Below the pieces are notes generated by a model, which ran no database searches, was not told the DNA's origin, and saw only the letters and a list, made by a program, of their open reading frames with translations. This document shows, piece after piece, positions 1 through 10,880 of a stretch of 64,000 bases of DNA. The position numbers and the translations under genes were made by a program. Source of the DNA: Bretschneidera sinensis. Its lineage: Eukaryota > Streptophyta > Magnoliopsida > Brassicales > Akaniaceae. The stretch is from contig CM043700.1 in assembly GCA_023935145.1 (NCBI GenBank), positions 40,466,620-40,530,619 on the forward strand, read 5' to 3'. Every line of letters starts with the position of its first letter. Position 1 is the stretch's first letter.

Positions 1-206
1 GTGCAAACTGATGAAACAACTCGTATATGGTGAGTTTTTTGTGCAAACTGATTGTAACATGTGAATTTCTTCCATGGTTTGTTTATTTGATTGAAAGCCT
101 AATCCGTAGACTTCTGTGGTAAGTAATGCTTGAATGAGTTAACTCTATTCCTCATGCATGTACAACATTCTGAGAATAAGTATCAAGTGTGTGTTTTGGT
201 CTTTAG

Positions 207-1570
207 GTGCTGAAGGAGACTTCACGGCTTTATGCTGCAAGTTGGGTACGGGATTTTGGTCATGATCTTCGGTCGAATGATTATAAGAAGGATGAAGAGA
301 CTGAGAATAAAACCAATGGGTCTAAGAGTACAACTAAAGAGAAAGAAGCCTCAGCGTTGGAAGATCTTGGTAAGAAAGCTCTTGTTAACTTGCTTAATAA
401 ACATTTGATTATTACTAACTTGATTGTCTTACTTAATCATTAGCATAGGAGTTGGAGACTACATACAGTCTCTATACTCTTTGGTGTCTTGAATACTTGA
501 AGCTTTGACCTTTTTACTGAGATTAGAAAAAAGGTTGAACCCATGTTGTACAAAGCAAACATGCCTTGAAGTGCCTGAACTCTGAGAAAATGATAAATTG
601 AAGGACATATTGTTTGATGCTCTGGTCCGTAAATTTACTCCTATGCTTTCTCATCTATGAGGGGATGTTATATAGTGGAATAAATGTTTTATAGAGCTAC
701 AATTATTGTAGCCACTATTTTTATCATTTGGGGTTGAGAAACTATTGAATGTTTGAAAATGGTTTGGCATTGTCTTTTTAGTCTGTCTCGACCTTTAGAG
801 TTTTCTGGGGCACCTTGGCAGTGGGCTCGTAGATTTTGACTTTGTCTGAGTTGAGCTCTCTCATTCTTCAACTCGTGTATGGTTGTGGGACACATCTAAA
901 TCTTTCCTGTGTCTTTTCCTTTCTCTCAATTATACTAGTATGATTCAACAAACTCAACTACGTGTATTTTTACTATGAGAAAGAAGGAAGATACGGTGTG
1001 ATGTTCATTTTTTGTTACACGGGGTGTTTTATACTCCGATTCTGTACTGTAAATATCATGTATAATTTCTGTGTGCCGCCTATATCTTAGAAATTACATT
1101 TAAGGCATTTTAATGTGAACAATGTCAGGAAACATGCAATGAGAATTTCATAGCAGTTAAAGATATAATACCTTACAACTTGTTTAATATTGATTTTGAA
1201 GAACACTTTTTCCTCTCTTGATAATGTTGAGTTGTATCATTGCAATTTGCCAAGATTGCCTTCTATGGTCTTGGATAAACCTTCCTCTCTCTCTCTCTCC
1301 CTCTTTAAATTTGTTGTTCATTGTAATAAATCTTTTTAACATTGCCATGTCACTTCTTTCTAAATAAAATTGATAGCAGTGGCTGCCAGAGGAGGCATGG
1401 AGACATTAAGACCTGCTTTGCAGCGGATGTACATGACAAGGGCTTCTGCATATAGAGATGCTCTAAAAAGCTTTATAGTCGGATATCAAGAAGGTGTTCA
1501 AGAAGTAATGGAGAAAAAGAAAGATTCTAAAACAGAACAAGAAGTTGATGCCACCAAAAAGTCAGTTTGA
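207..1570 (+). CDS. Last two exons of an unidentified conserved plant gene
   Basis: I see two exons. One follows a TTTAG acceptor and spans 207-369. A GT-AG intron covers 370-1379. The last exon is 1380-1570 and ends in TGA. The junction restores a valine codon (D-L-V-A-A-R-G-G-M), and the reading frame is open across both exons for 117 residues. The first exon encodes a basic segment (ETSRLYAASWVRDFGHDLR) followed by a Lys/Glu/Asn-rich stretch. The second encodes an amphipathic helical segment (LRPALQRMYMTRASAYRDAL) and a charged Lys/Glu tail. The composition and clean splicing look like a real gene C-terminus whose upstream exons lie outside the window. I do not recognise the family and give no function. 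The 1-kb intron has a CT microsatellite near 1284-1302 and nothing else that I can see. Confidence 0.65.
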
Positions 1571-1764
1571 CCACTCAATAGTATATAGGGTGCAATGCTT
1601 GTGAGTATATCTTTAGAACATCTATTATTTACACAAGTTTTAGAGCTTTGCTCCGTTTTCCACCATCAATTACATTTTGAGGTTTTTTACTATATAAAAG
1701 AATCTGATAACTGTATTACAATGGGAAATCTTTTTGTGTATGCAACTTCTTTCTAGGGGTTTCA

Positions 1765-3104
1765 ATGGCAAGATTTCTTAAACCATGTGTGCAAAATGTG
1801 TCACAAGCAGTACCAATTCCTAAATCCCCTTTGTTATTTGACTTAATTACCACCTCTGATCATAAATCTTCTGTCTTCATAAAAAATGTCCTTCAAAATG
1901 TTCACTTCAACGGTGGAACATCCCCTAGAAGAAATCAGAGGAATTGATTGATCGTTTAGCAGGAAAACATGGAGCCCTTTGGAATAAAACTTCCATATGT
2001 GATGCAATCATTCGCTCTACTTATGAATTTCGATGTAACAAAGATTTAATACTTGGTTTACTAGAATTCTGGTGTCCTGATCCTAGCACATTTGTTTTTC
2101 CATGGGGAGAAGCAACAATCACCCTTGAAGATGTGATGATTCTTGGTGGGTTTTCTGTTCTTGGGGAGCCTGTAATTACAAGTCCTTTTAGTTACGTTAG
2201 AGGAAGAGATGAACAAGAACAGAATGGAGATTTCAAGGAGCAAATCAGGGAAGGCAAGCTTTGATTGTTGGATCAAGCATTTCATGGATCAAATCAAAGA
2301 AAGTAGTGAAGTTGAACATGTTGGATTCTTGTCACTCTGGTTATCAAGGTATATCTTCCCTTCTCTCCCAGAGAAAGTTGTTCATAAACATGCTTTACCC
2401 ATCGCGATTCGTTTATCTCAAGGGACAAGAATTGTGTTGGCCCCTGCATTTCTTGCAAGCATTTACAAGAACTTGACATTGTTGAAAAAACAAGCAATAT
2501 TGTCAATTTATTTTAATTTGGATGATATAACTGCTTTAGGGCCATTGCAAATTATGCAATTATGGGCTTTTGAACATTTCCCTCTTTTACGACCAACTTA
2601 TCCAAAAGAAATCAAACCTAGAGAGCCTAGAGCTGCTCGGTTTCATAAACTGTATGCGAAAATCAATCAGCCACTTGTTAGATCAGTTCTTAGGTTGGCA
2701 GATAATTTTACATGGAGGCCTTATGCTGTCGATTTGAAAAATTGGCGCTACTATATTGATTGCAAGAATCCTGTTGAAGGAGAGGATTTGCATTCTTTTG
2801 CGCGATGCTTGCGTGCTTATGATTTGGTTGGAATAAAAGATTGCGAAGAGAAGTATTCGCCACAAAGGGTGGCGATGCAGTTTGGGTATGATCAAGATCT
2901 TCCTAGAAATCACATTTTTAATAATTCGGAGGAAAAGGAAAACGAAAAGGGTATTTTCTTTGTTCCACCAAAGTTGTTTGAACCGGGTGTATCAGAAAGG
3001 TACTTCAATTAGTGGAACAAATGTAAACTGGCTCGAACAAGGGCAATCAGGGATTTCCTGGTGCTGAAAGGAAATTGTACAGATTCAAAAACTAAACCCT
3101 CTTT
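1765..3104 (+). pseudogene. Plant mobile domain (PMD) gene, 5' part, broken by frameshifts and an insertion
   Basis: Translation in shifting frames gives a typical PMD protein (the family called aminotransferase-like plant mobile domain or MAIN-like). Recognisable blocks are LAGKHGALWNKT, the conserved FPWGEATITLEDVMILGGF near 2098-2155, WLSRYIFP, and ALPIAIRLSQGTRIVLAPA. Breaks are visible. The frame changes near 1910. An in-frame TAG lies at 1926-1928. A second frame change falls between about 2209 and 2264. A TAG at 3010-3012 sits inside otherwise continuing homology. The coding sequence stops at about 3104, where retrotransposon sequence begins, and it resumes at about 15344. PMD proteins are plant nuclear factors related to transposon-borne proteins, some acting in silencing and development. 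This copy cannot make a full protein. Confidence 0.75.
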
Positions 3105-4052
3105 TCTGGCTGCCTCGGGCTCAGGGGCAAGGAAGAGATCTTGTGCCTCTACCCCTATAGACCTGGAAAGCCCTCCCCAAGGCCCTCCTCAACCAGAGCC
3201 AGTGCCAGTGACCAGCGCCCTTTTTGTGGCCTCAGCTACCTCGGGATCTACAACTACCTCAAGCCCCTCAGTTGGTGCCGCTTTGGGTCCGGTGGTATTC
3301 AGGCCCAACTGAACCCTGAGGGTCGAAGACTCCGTCTTTGCGCACCTGGTCATGGGGATCCCTCATGAGTTGTCTCGAAGGCCGACCGAGTCCCTCTGCT
3401 CGACAGTGGAGTCTGTTGCCTCCCAGGTATTCTTCTTTCCTTAACTCTTTACTTTCCCTTGAGTTTTGCTCAGGTTTATTTGCACTAACATTTATCTACC
3501 TGGCTACAGATGGGTGTTCTGATCGGCATTACCTCCCACCGCTGCATGGAGATGACCGAGCTGCTGGGCTGTACCCAGCACCAGCTAGAGGAGAAGACCG
3601 AGGCCATTCAACAGCTATAGGTATTGGAGGATACGACCAACCGAGCTAGGGTTGAGGGGGTCCAGGAGAGGCACGTAGCTCTTTGTGCTCAAGTTAAGAC
3701 TGAGCGGGCCATGCAATGCTTGAGGGACGAGGGTGAGGCTCACACTCGGGCAACCATTAAGGAAGCTCTGGCTACTTTCTAGGGCTCGGACGCATTCGGG
3801 ACGGTCGTGGTCCTGGAGGGGGGAAAGTAATTTCTGGAGGGCTTCCTGGAGGCGAAGATGAAGGTTGAAGCTATGCACCCAAAGATGGATTTTTCGGGCC
3901 TCGACCTTCTGGAGCCAGAGGAAGAGAAGTAGCCCACCACAGAGGAGGAGCAACCAGCCACAGAGGAGGAGGCCGAGGCTCCAGCTGGGGAGGAGGCGAC
4001 TGCTGAGCCAAAGGCTAAGGCTGAGGCTGAGGCAATTTCAACCCTAGACTAG
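3105..4052 (+). pseudogene. Antisense additional ORF (aORF) of element D, C-terminal part with one intron
   Basis: This runs on the + strand, opposite to the element's gag-pol. The first exon (to 3426) includes LRVEDSVFAHLVMGIP. It matches the same region of the element A aORF (LWVDDSVFTHPK, IIGIP). A short intron, 3427-3509 (GTATTC to CTACAG), sits at the same point as in A: S-Q then M-G-V here, S-Q then V-G-V in A. The second exon encodes a charged, probably coiled-coil stretch, an FLEGFLEAKMKVEAMHPK block, and an acidic Glu/Ala-rich tail ending in TAG at 4050-4052. Several internal stops and one frame change are present (near 3310, 3618, 3780, 3830). The N-terminal part, including any domain upstream, is missing at the truncation with the PMD gene. 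Confidence 0.6.
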
Positions 4053-4223
4053 GGGTTTTTCTTTCCTTTTGTATTTCGAGGCCGTTAGTACCTCTTTTGT
4101 GACCTTTTGAAAAGATAATGAGAACTTCCTTTCTTCTAACCTTGTTTGTTTTATAACAGTTTTCCATTTACACTTTCTATTCCAATCAAACTTCCTTTCA
4201 AAACTCGTGCTTCGGATCCGAGT

Positions 4224-5431
4224 TCATTGGTAGAAACGTCGGAGATGTTTGGCGTTCCAAGCTTTTGGAATACGCTTTCCACTTAGCTCCTCTAGCTCGA
4301 AAGTACCGGGACAGCATACCTTTTGATACGATAAGAGCCCTCTCAGTTAGGGATCAACTTTCTTGCCTCTTGTGGTTGAGATACTTCGTTCTTTTGTAGA
4401 ACGAGATCATGATGTCGAAAACACCTTCCTCGTACTCGAGAGTTGTAATACCCGGTGGTCCACTGTTGATAGGCTGCCAGTCGGATCTGGGCTTTATCTC
4501 GTGCTTCGTCGAGAAGATCGGAGTGAAGACACGTCGATTTCCAAAAGGATGACGGTTTCAGTGCCGTAAGTCATGAAAAAAAGGGGTTCCACCAGTGGGT
4601 GCTCGAGTTGTAGTCCGATATGCCCAGAGGATATTCGGTAAGTGGTTCGTCCACTGTCGATTTGCCTCGTCTAATCTTCTCTTGATGCCCTGCAAGATGG
4701 TTATGTTAGTTACTTCGGCCTGCCTATTAGCTTGTGGGTATCTAACAGATAAGAAACAATGCTCGATATGCAGCTCGTCACAAAATGCCTTGAACCGAAC
4801 GCTATCGAATTGTTTGCCATTTTCGGTCACTAACACCAAAGGTATACCAAAGCGGCATACTATCGATTTCCAGACGAAACCCCGGGCCTGATGATCGGTG
4901 ATATTGGCAAGTGGTTCGGCTTCTACCCACTTCGTGAAATAATCTATTGCCATAATGAGGTATTTTTCGTTGGCCAGGGGCTCCAGTGAAAGGTCCGAGC
5001 AGGTCTATCCCCCACATGGCGAAATGAAGCGGACTAGTGACCAGAATGAGGAGATTCGCCGGTCTGCGAGAGACGGTAGCATACTGCTGGCAACTTTTGC
5101 ACTTTTTCACTAGCTCCATGGCTTCACCTCGCATCCCGGGCCAGTAGTAACCTTGGCAAAGGATCTTAAAGGCAAGAGCTCATCCCTCGAGGTGATTTCC
5201 ATAGATCCCTTCATGAACTTCTCGGAGGGCGTAATTGGCCTCAATTGAGTTTAAATATTTCAAATAAGGAGTCGTAAGACCTCTTTTATATAGTTAATAG
5301 TTCAAAATTGCGTACCATGCTGCTCAGGAGAAGATTTTTCTGACCTTGCTCTTGTAGCCCGGGAGATGTCCATCCCGCAAATACTTGAGGATAAGGTCCA
5401 TCTAGGTCTCCTCAGCGATCACAGATAACAC
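4224..5431 (-). pseudogene. Element D integrase, degenerate
   Basis: This is the minus-strand continuation of D pol beyond the nested element C. It has the zinc-binding part ending VKKCKSCQQY, then the core with GIDLLGPF (first catalytic Asp) and FTKWVEAEPLANIT. The second catalytic position reads VTENGKQF where family members have a DN pair, so the Asp is replaced by Glu. Next come PQANRQAEVTN (catalytic Glu region) and LWAYRTTTRAPTG. The C-terminal end is WNAKHLRRFYQ with TGA at 4224-4226. The pol stop and the aORF stop (4052) converge, about 170 bases apart. Frame changes occur near 4900-4960 and again after 4558. The protein is not functional as read. Confidence 0.75.
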
Positions 5432-5436
5432 AGTTA

Positions 5437-6663
5437 TGATGAGTCTTAAATATTACATATTTTAGACCCTTAACTTATATTTGTTATGCTCTTAGTTATT
5501 AGTATTTCACTTTATTTTATGTCTTTCTTGTGTTTTATGTATTTTTACAAGTTTGTGGAGAAATTGAAGCATTTTAGGAGATGTAAAGCTTCAGGAGACA
5601 TTGCGATCGATCGCACGAGATATGCGATCGAGCGCACCTGCCTACAAACGAGCGCATGATCAATATCCCACATTGAAATATTTGAAGTTTAGTGCATCTG
5701 TGATCGATCGTAGCAGACATGCGATCGAGCGCACATGAGATCGTGCGCACAAGACCTGCGATCGATCGTACCACACTGCGATCGAGCGCACGCAGGCAGT
5801 ATCCAACATCGAATCTGCAACCCATATTGCTCCGAGTCTTCCCCTATATAAACACCACCTGGCTTCATCATTCAGTGTACAATTCCTGGGCCACTTTGGT
5901 GTTTACCGGTGGACGTCCGCTAACATTCTGGTGGATCCCGAAGGCATTGCTACCACGAGGGGAAGCGCCGCCCGTCAGCGAGTGGAATTTCTCCCATGTA
6001 AAGTTGTTTATTTACTTATTTATTTGTTTTAGTTTAATGTTTAGCACTTTTATTATGAATTGTAGTTTCATAGTTATGAGTGGCTAGACTCTTCAGCTAA
6101 GGTTGAAGATGAAGCCCCGCCGTTGTTTGGCGTAGTAATTCAGATTTGCTTGTACAAATCTGACAATTTTTGGTATAAATGTTCTGTCAATTATTTGAGT
6201 TAATCTTATAATTGATTGAGTTTAAATTGTTTGTTGGATATTCCTTGTGTTTCATCTGATGGATACATTGAATGCTTTTCGATTAAATTGGATTTCCTTT
6301 GTGATTTGTTAAAAGCAGATACATTGGACACTTTTGGTTTAATTGGGATATTCTTTGTTTTTTGTCTTATAGTTGGATTCATGGAATGTTTTGATAGGCT
6401 ATATTTTTAGAACATATATGCTTAACTTCGGTGGGGTGGATTCAGAAACCTTGATGTTTTAATTATTAGTTTTTAAATCAACTTAGTTTAGTTTATATTT
6501 CTTTTGCAATATCATTCACAATTCGGAACTAGGTTAAGATAGAGTTAGTTTAGATTGAAAATATACTTTCACAATGCAATTCCCTGTGGATTCGACCTCG
6601 CACTTGCACAACGCTATACTGCAAACGACTCGTGCGCTTGCGAGTAAATTAAAACTCACAACA
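5437..6663 (+). repeat. 5' LTR of element C (1227 bp)
   Basis: Starts TGATGAGTCTTAAATATTAC and ends ACTCACAACA. A TATA box (TATATAAA, 5845-5852) lies just downstream of a cluster of GCGATCGATCGC-like palindromes (5603-5791), marking the likely U3/R border. The rest is AT-rich without coding capacity. Confidence 0.92.
5603..5791. repeat. CpG palindrome cluster in the 5' LTR of C
   Basis: Repeated 12-14 bp palindromic or near-palindromic units (GCGATCGATCGC, GCGATCGAGCGC, GCGATCGATCGT) are separated by short spacers. They end about 55 bp upstream of the TATA box. The matching cluster in the 3' LTR (9767-10003) is longer by 48 bp because of extra units. Confidence 0.85.
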
Positions 6664-6669
6664 AGTTTT

Positions 6670-6687
6670 TGGCGCCGTTGCCGGGGA
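6670..6687 (+). promoter_or_regulatory. Primer-binding site of element C
   Basis: TGGCGCCGTTGCCGGGGA lies six bases after the 5' LTR end. It has the form usual for Athila-lineage elements and matches those of B (44847) and E (37547) closely. Confidence 0.85.
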
Positions 6688-6769
6688 ATTGTTTGGTTTG
6701 TGAAAATTTTTTGTTTGAATTGATTTTATTTTTCTACTAATTAGTTATCAAATTAAAAAAAAAAATTGG

Positions 6770-7330
6770 ATGAATCCAGCGCCGGTTTCACAGTCTTTAG
6801 AGGACGCCCTCAAGGATTTCATTAAAATGACCGGCCTGTCCCTCAATGCTGCCAACATATTCAATTTTGATAGCTGTTCCATCTATGTTAGTCCTCTGCA
6901 TTTAGCACAAAATTGTCCATCAATGCTGGCTTTTGCCGAGTATCCCATAGAACACATGAATGCTTTCAATGAGTGTTGTTGGCAATCAAATGGATCTTAC
7001 TCTGAAATATACAATCCAGGGTGGTGGGACCACTCTAATGTTTCATGGATGCAGAACCAACTGAGGAATCAGAGAGGAGACCCTTATCATGCTCACAATC
7101 AATACCCTCCCGAATTTCCTCCACCAATTCCAAGTTATGGTCACTCAGCTTATCCAGCACCATCACCCGCTTACCAAGCTCCCATTCAAGCGCCAGCATT
7201 GGTTTCACAGTCATTGGAGGACGCTCTCAATGATTTCATGAAAACGACTAGCCAATCTATGAGTAAAGTGATGAGTGCAACAATAGAAAACACCCAAGCG
7301 ATTGCCACACTAGAGAGTCAAGTTGATTAA
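6770..7330 (+). pseudogene. Rearranged gag remnant of element C
   Basis: This 186-codon frame lacks the central gag domain seen in B and E (the RSIGSW and YQSWEKFKELL blocks). It starts with a segment (PVSQSLEDALKDFIK) that is repeated later in the same frame as LVSQSLEDALNDFMK. Between them is a Pro/Tyr-rich stretch and YNPGWWDHSNVSW, equivalent to the YNPGWRNHPNFSW segment after the zinc knuckle in related gags. No CCHC knuckle remains. It reads as the tail of gag brought next to the leader by deletion and partial duplication, not as a complete protein. Confidence 0.65.
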
Positions 7331-7408
7331 ATCGCAAGTTACGTGGGTGAAGGAGAGGAATGAACGTTCCCCAGTCAAACTAATCCTAACCCAAAGGAAC
7401 AGTTTGCG

Positions 7409-8344
7409 GTGGGAAATTTATTAACTCCTATGCATTGGCAGGAACAAGTGCAATCAATTGTCCCATTGAGGTCTGGGAGACAAGTGCACAATCAAGTGGA
7501 AGAGAACCCTGCTATGCACCAAGGGCAAGAAAGTGGCAACAATGAGAAGAGAGATGATGAGCCATCTACAGCCACACCTATTATTAATGATCTCTCTAGG
7601 TCATTTTTACCTAAAGCGCCTTACCCTGAGAGACTACAAGCGCCCGAGAAAGAAAGAAAGTCTGAGGACATTTTGGAGGCATACTTTGCTCAATTTGAAG
7701 ACGATTTGGATTTAGATAAGTTGTCTGAGCAAGCAAATGCTACTTTGGAGTCTGCTCCTCAAAAGATCAGTGAGACGGAGGAAACCACAACACCTGAACC
7801 CCCCAAGAAGGAACTTAAGCCTTTATCAGACAATCTTAAGTATAAGTTCCTAGGTCCAGTAGATTCTTTGCCTATAATGATAGCTTTAGATTTGGGTGAT
7901 GCTCCAGAGGAGAAATTATTGGACATCTTAAGAGAGTATAAGGAAGCTATAGGCTGGACTATTGAGGATGTCAAGGGAATCAACCCCTCGTTGGTAATAC
8001 ACATGATACAGTTGGAGGAGAATGCCAAGCCATCGAGGGAGCCACAAAGAAGGCTCAACCCTGTTATGCAAGAGGTTGTGAGGGCAGAAGATATTAAGCT
8101 GTTAGAGCCAGGGATCATTTATCCCATCTCTGATCACAAGTGGGTGAGCCTGATTCCAGTTGTGCCCAAACGTGCTAAATTGATGGTAGTAAATAAAGAC
8201 GACGAGTTGGTCCCAACTCGAGTGCAGTCAATATGGAGAAAGTGTCTAGACTACCATAAATTGAATGCTGCCACTAGGCCTGATCATTTTCCATTTCCAT
8301 TTATTGATCAGATGGTGGAGCACTTAGTTGGGCCTGTTTACTAA
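7409..8344 (+). pseudogene. Gag-pol fragment of element C, ends at the start of RT
   Basis: This 311-codon frame carries the segment that precedes reverse transcriptase in Athila pol. It includes KPLSDNLKYKFLGP, IGWTIEDVKGINPSLVIHMI, EPQRRLNPVMQEVV and the first RT blocks (LDYHKLNAATRPDHFPFPFID). It then ends with a stop after VEHLVGPVY. B has the same order at 47400-47960 and continues into full RT. RT catalytic motifs, RNase H and integrase are all absent here. The fragment is unlikely to be active alone. It may be a remnant kept because the stretch holds packaging or priming sequence. Confidence 0.75.
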
Positions 8345-9600
8345 TGTTGGGTCTGGCTGAAGACGTTAAACTTAGCGCTCATGGGAGGCACTCCACAGCT
8401 TATCTTTTTTGTTTATTTATTATTTCACATTTTTATTATTAATGTTTGTTTCCAGTGTTTTTTTTTTTGTTTTCCAGTTTTTATTTTTCAAGGACAAAGC
8501 GTACTTTAGTCCAAGTTTGGGGGTATGTTATGAGCCATACCTGTCCAGCTAGTTCTCCATATCTCAGGTCAGCTCTTTTCATATTAGTCACACATTGGGG
8601 TCAATGTGTAATTTAAGTTTGGGGGTATGGGAGACATATCACACACTTTGTCCTAATTTGTTGTCTTTTCGTCGTAGAGATAAATGCATGCTCATGTTAT
8701 CGTGAAATTTTGGTTGATCTTAACATTTTCTGTGATGTGATGTCATTGGTGAGCTTAACATTTTGAACACATGATCTGGTGATAAGATTTTAAAATATAG
8801 TTACTTACCTTAGGCATTTGAGAATTCACATGTTTGACATAATCTATCATGAGTACATTAGCACAAATTATGTGAGGTATGACATGTGATTTTAATGTGT
8901 ATTTTTCCTTATCTTAATTGAAACTGGATGACTTGTTGGATGAACACTTGGGCATAAAAAAAAAAAAAAATTTACTACAACTTTCTACTGAGTAACTGGA
9001 CCTCTTGCCTCAGTAAGCAGTGAGTGTTCACGTCAAAAGGTAGAATTTTGCTTGGTAGTATTAAGGCCGGTTTATTTTCGTAGCCTTTTTGACTCGGGTT
9101 AGTAAGTCCTTAGGGGTGTCCGTACACCTAATGCCCTAAAACCATATGGTTTGGGAGTCATTGACTCAACACTCGCTACATGGTTCAATTAGAAAGCTTA
9201 AGGGAACTAAACATAGCCGTGCCTTATTATAAAAAAAAATAAAAAAATATGCCTTTTTCGTTCATTTTGATGGGAAATTCGGTGAATCTTGAGACATGGA
9301 GACCTTACACATTGGAGTTACTTGGAAGCTTCACTTTTATATGCTAATTCACTTTATACAGTTTCAGACTTGTGATGCATTGACCTGCCTTTTGTAAGTA
9401 ATTAGATTTTAACATTTCTATTCATTGCGAAGATGGGTTTATCTTTTTAAGCTTGCTCATGAATGAATATCATGGTGATGTGTGCTCCTTAAATTTTTGG
9501 ATACCATGAGTGATGAACTTATCTTTATGTTCTTTGTTTTTCATTAAGTATTTTATTTTGTTTTGCTAAGGGACTAGCAAAATATAAGTTTGGGGGTATT
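8345..9600 (+). other. 3' noncoding region of element C with three purine-tract motifs
   Basis: No coding sequence is seen. It begins with GCTGAAGACGTTAAACTTAG, a block also found right after gag in element E (39467 on). The motif AAGTTTGGGGGTAT occurs near 8513, near 8612 and again at 9587-9600. The last copy abuts the 3' LTR and is the functional polypurine tract by position. Confidence 0.6.
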
Positions 9601-10875
9601 TGATGAGTCTTAAATATTACATATTTTAGACCCTTAACTTATATTTGTTATGCTCTTAGTTAGTAGTATTTCACTTTATTTTATGTCTTTCTTGTGTTTT
9701 GTGTATTTTTACAGGTTTGTGGAGAAATTGAAGCATTTCAGGAGATGTGAAGCTTCAGGAGACATTGCGATCGATCGCATGAGATATGTGATCGATCGCA
9801 CCTGCGCTCGAGCGCACCTGCCTCCGAACGAGCGCATGGTCAACATCCCACATCGAAATATTTGAAGTTCAGTGCATCTGAGATTGATCGTAGCAGACAT
9901 GCGATCGAGCGCACATGAGATCGTGCGCACAAGACCTGCGATCGATCGTACCTGCGATCGATCGCACCAGCGATCGATCGCACCACACTGCGATTGAGCG
10001 CACACGAGCAGTATCCCACTTCGAATCTGCAACCCATATTGCTCTGGGTCTTCCCCTATATAAACACCACCTGGCTTCATCATTCAGTGTACAAATCCTG
10101 GGCCACTTTGGTGTTTACCGGTGGACGTCCGCTAGCATTTTGGTGGATCCCGAATGCATTGCTACCACGAGGGGAAGCGCCGCCCGTCAGCGAGTGGAAT
10201 TTCTCCCATGTAAAGTTGTTTATTTACTTATTTAGTTGTTTTAGTTTAATGTTTAGCACTTTTATTATGAATTGTAGTTTCATAGTTATGAGTGGCTAGA
10301 CTCTTCAGCTAAGGTTGAAGATGAAGCCCCACCGTTGTTTGGCGTAGTAGTTCAGATTTGCTTGTAAAAATCTGACAATTTTTAGTATAAATGTTCTGTC
10401 AATTATTTGAGTTAATCTTATAATTGATTGAGTTTAAATTGTTTGTTGGATATTCCTTGTGTTTCATCTGATGGATACATTGAATGCTTTTCGATTAAAT
10501 TGGATTTCCTTTGTGATTTGTTAAAAGTGGATACATTGGACGCTTTTGGTTTAATTGGGATATTCTTTGTTTTTTGTCTTATAGTTGGATTCACGGAATG
10601 TTTTGATAGGCTATATTTTTAGAACATATATGCTTAACTTCGGTGGGGTGGATTCGGAAACCTTAGTGTTTTAATTATTAGTTTTTAAATCAACTTAGTT
10701 TAGTTTATATTTCTTTTGCAATATCATTCACAATTCAGAACTAGGTTAAGATAGAGTTAGTTTAGATTGAAAATATACTTTCACAACGCAATTCCCTGTG
10801 GATTCGACCTCGCATTTGCACAACACTATACTGCAAACGGCTCGTGCACTTGAGAGTAAATTAAAACTCACAACA
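9601..10875 (+). repeat. 3' LTR of element C (1275 bp)
   Basis: Same ends as the 5' LTR. TATA box at 10057-10064. The palindrome cluster (9767-10003) contains extra units compared with the 5' copy, accounting for the 48-bp length difference. Followed by the target duplication AGTTA (10876-10880). Confidence 0.92.
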
Positions 10876-10880
10876 AGTTA

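Larger units (their letters stand above)
5437..10875 (+). mobile_element. Element C: Athila-type non-autonomous LTR retrotransposon, complete ends
   Basis: Two long LTRs (5437-6663 and 9601-10875) flank a 2.9-kb interior. A 5-bp target duplication AGTTA (5432-5436 and 10876-10880) brackets the element. It begins TGATGAG and ends CACAACA. A primer-binding site follows the 5' LTR (TGGCGCCGTTGCCGGGGA, 6670-6687) and a purine-rich tract precedes the 3' LTR (AAGTTTGGGGGTATT, ending at 9600). By eye the LTRs differ mainly by a few substitutions and by copy number of a palindromic repeat, so insertion was recent. The coding capacity is only a rearranged gag tail and a fragment ending at the start of RT. 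It would need proteins in trans to move. It is inserted in the pol of element D. Confidence 0.92.

Noticed and set aside
1..29. Possible preceding exon of the first gene, ending before GTGAGT
   Set aside because: The phase needed by the exon at 207 meets a TGA in this stretch, so the exon cannot be confirmed. GTGCAAACTGAT is also repeated at 41-52.
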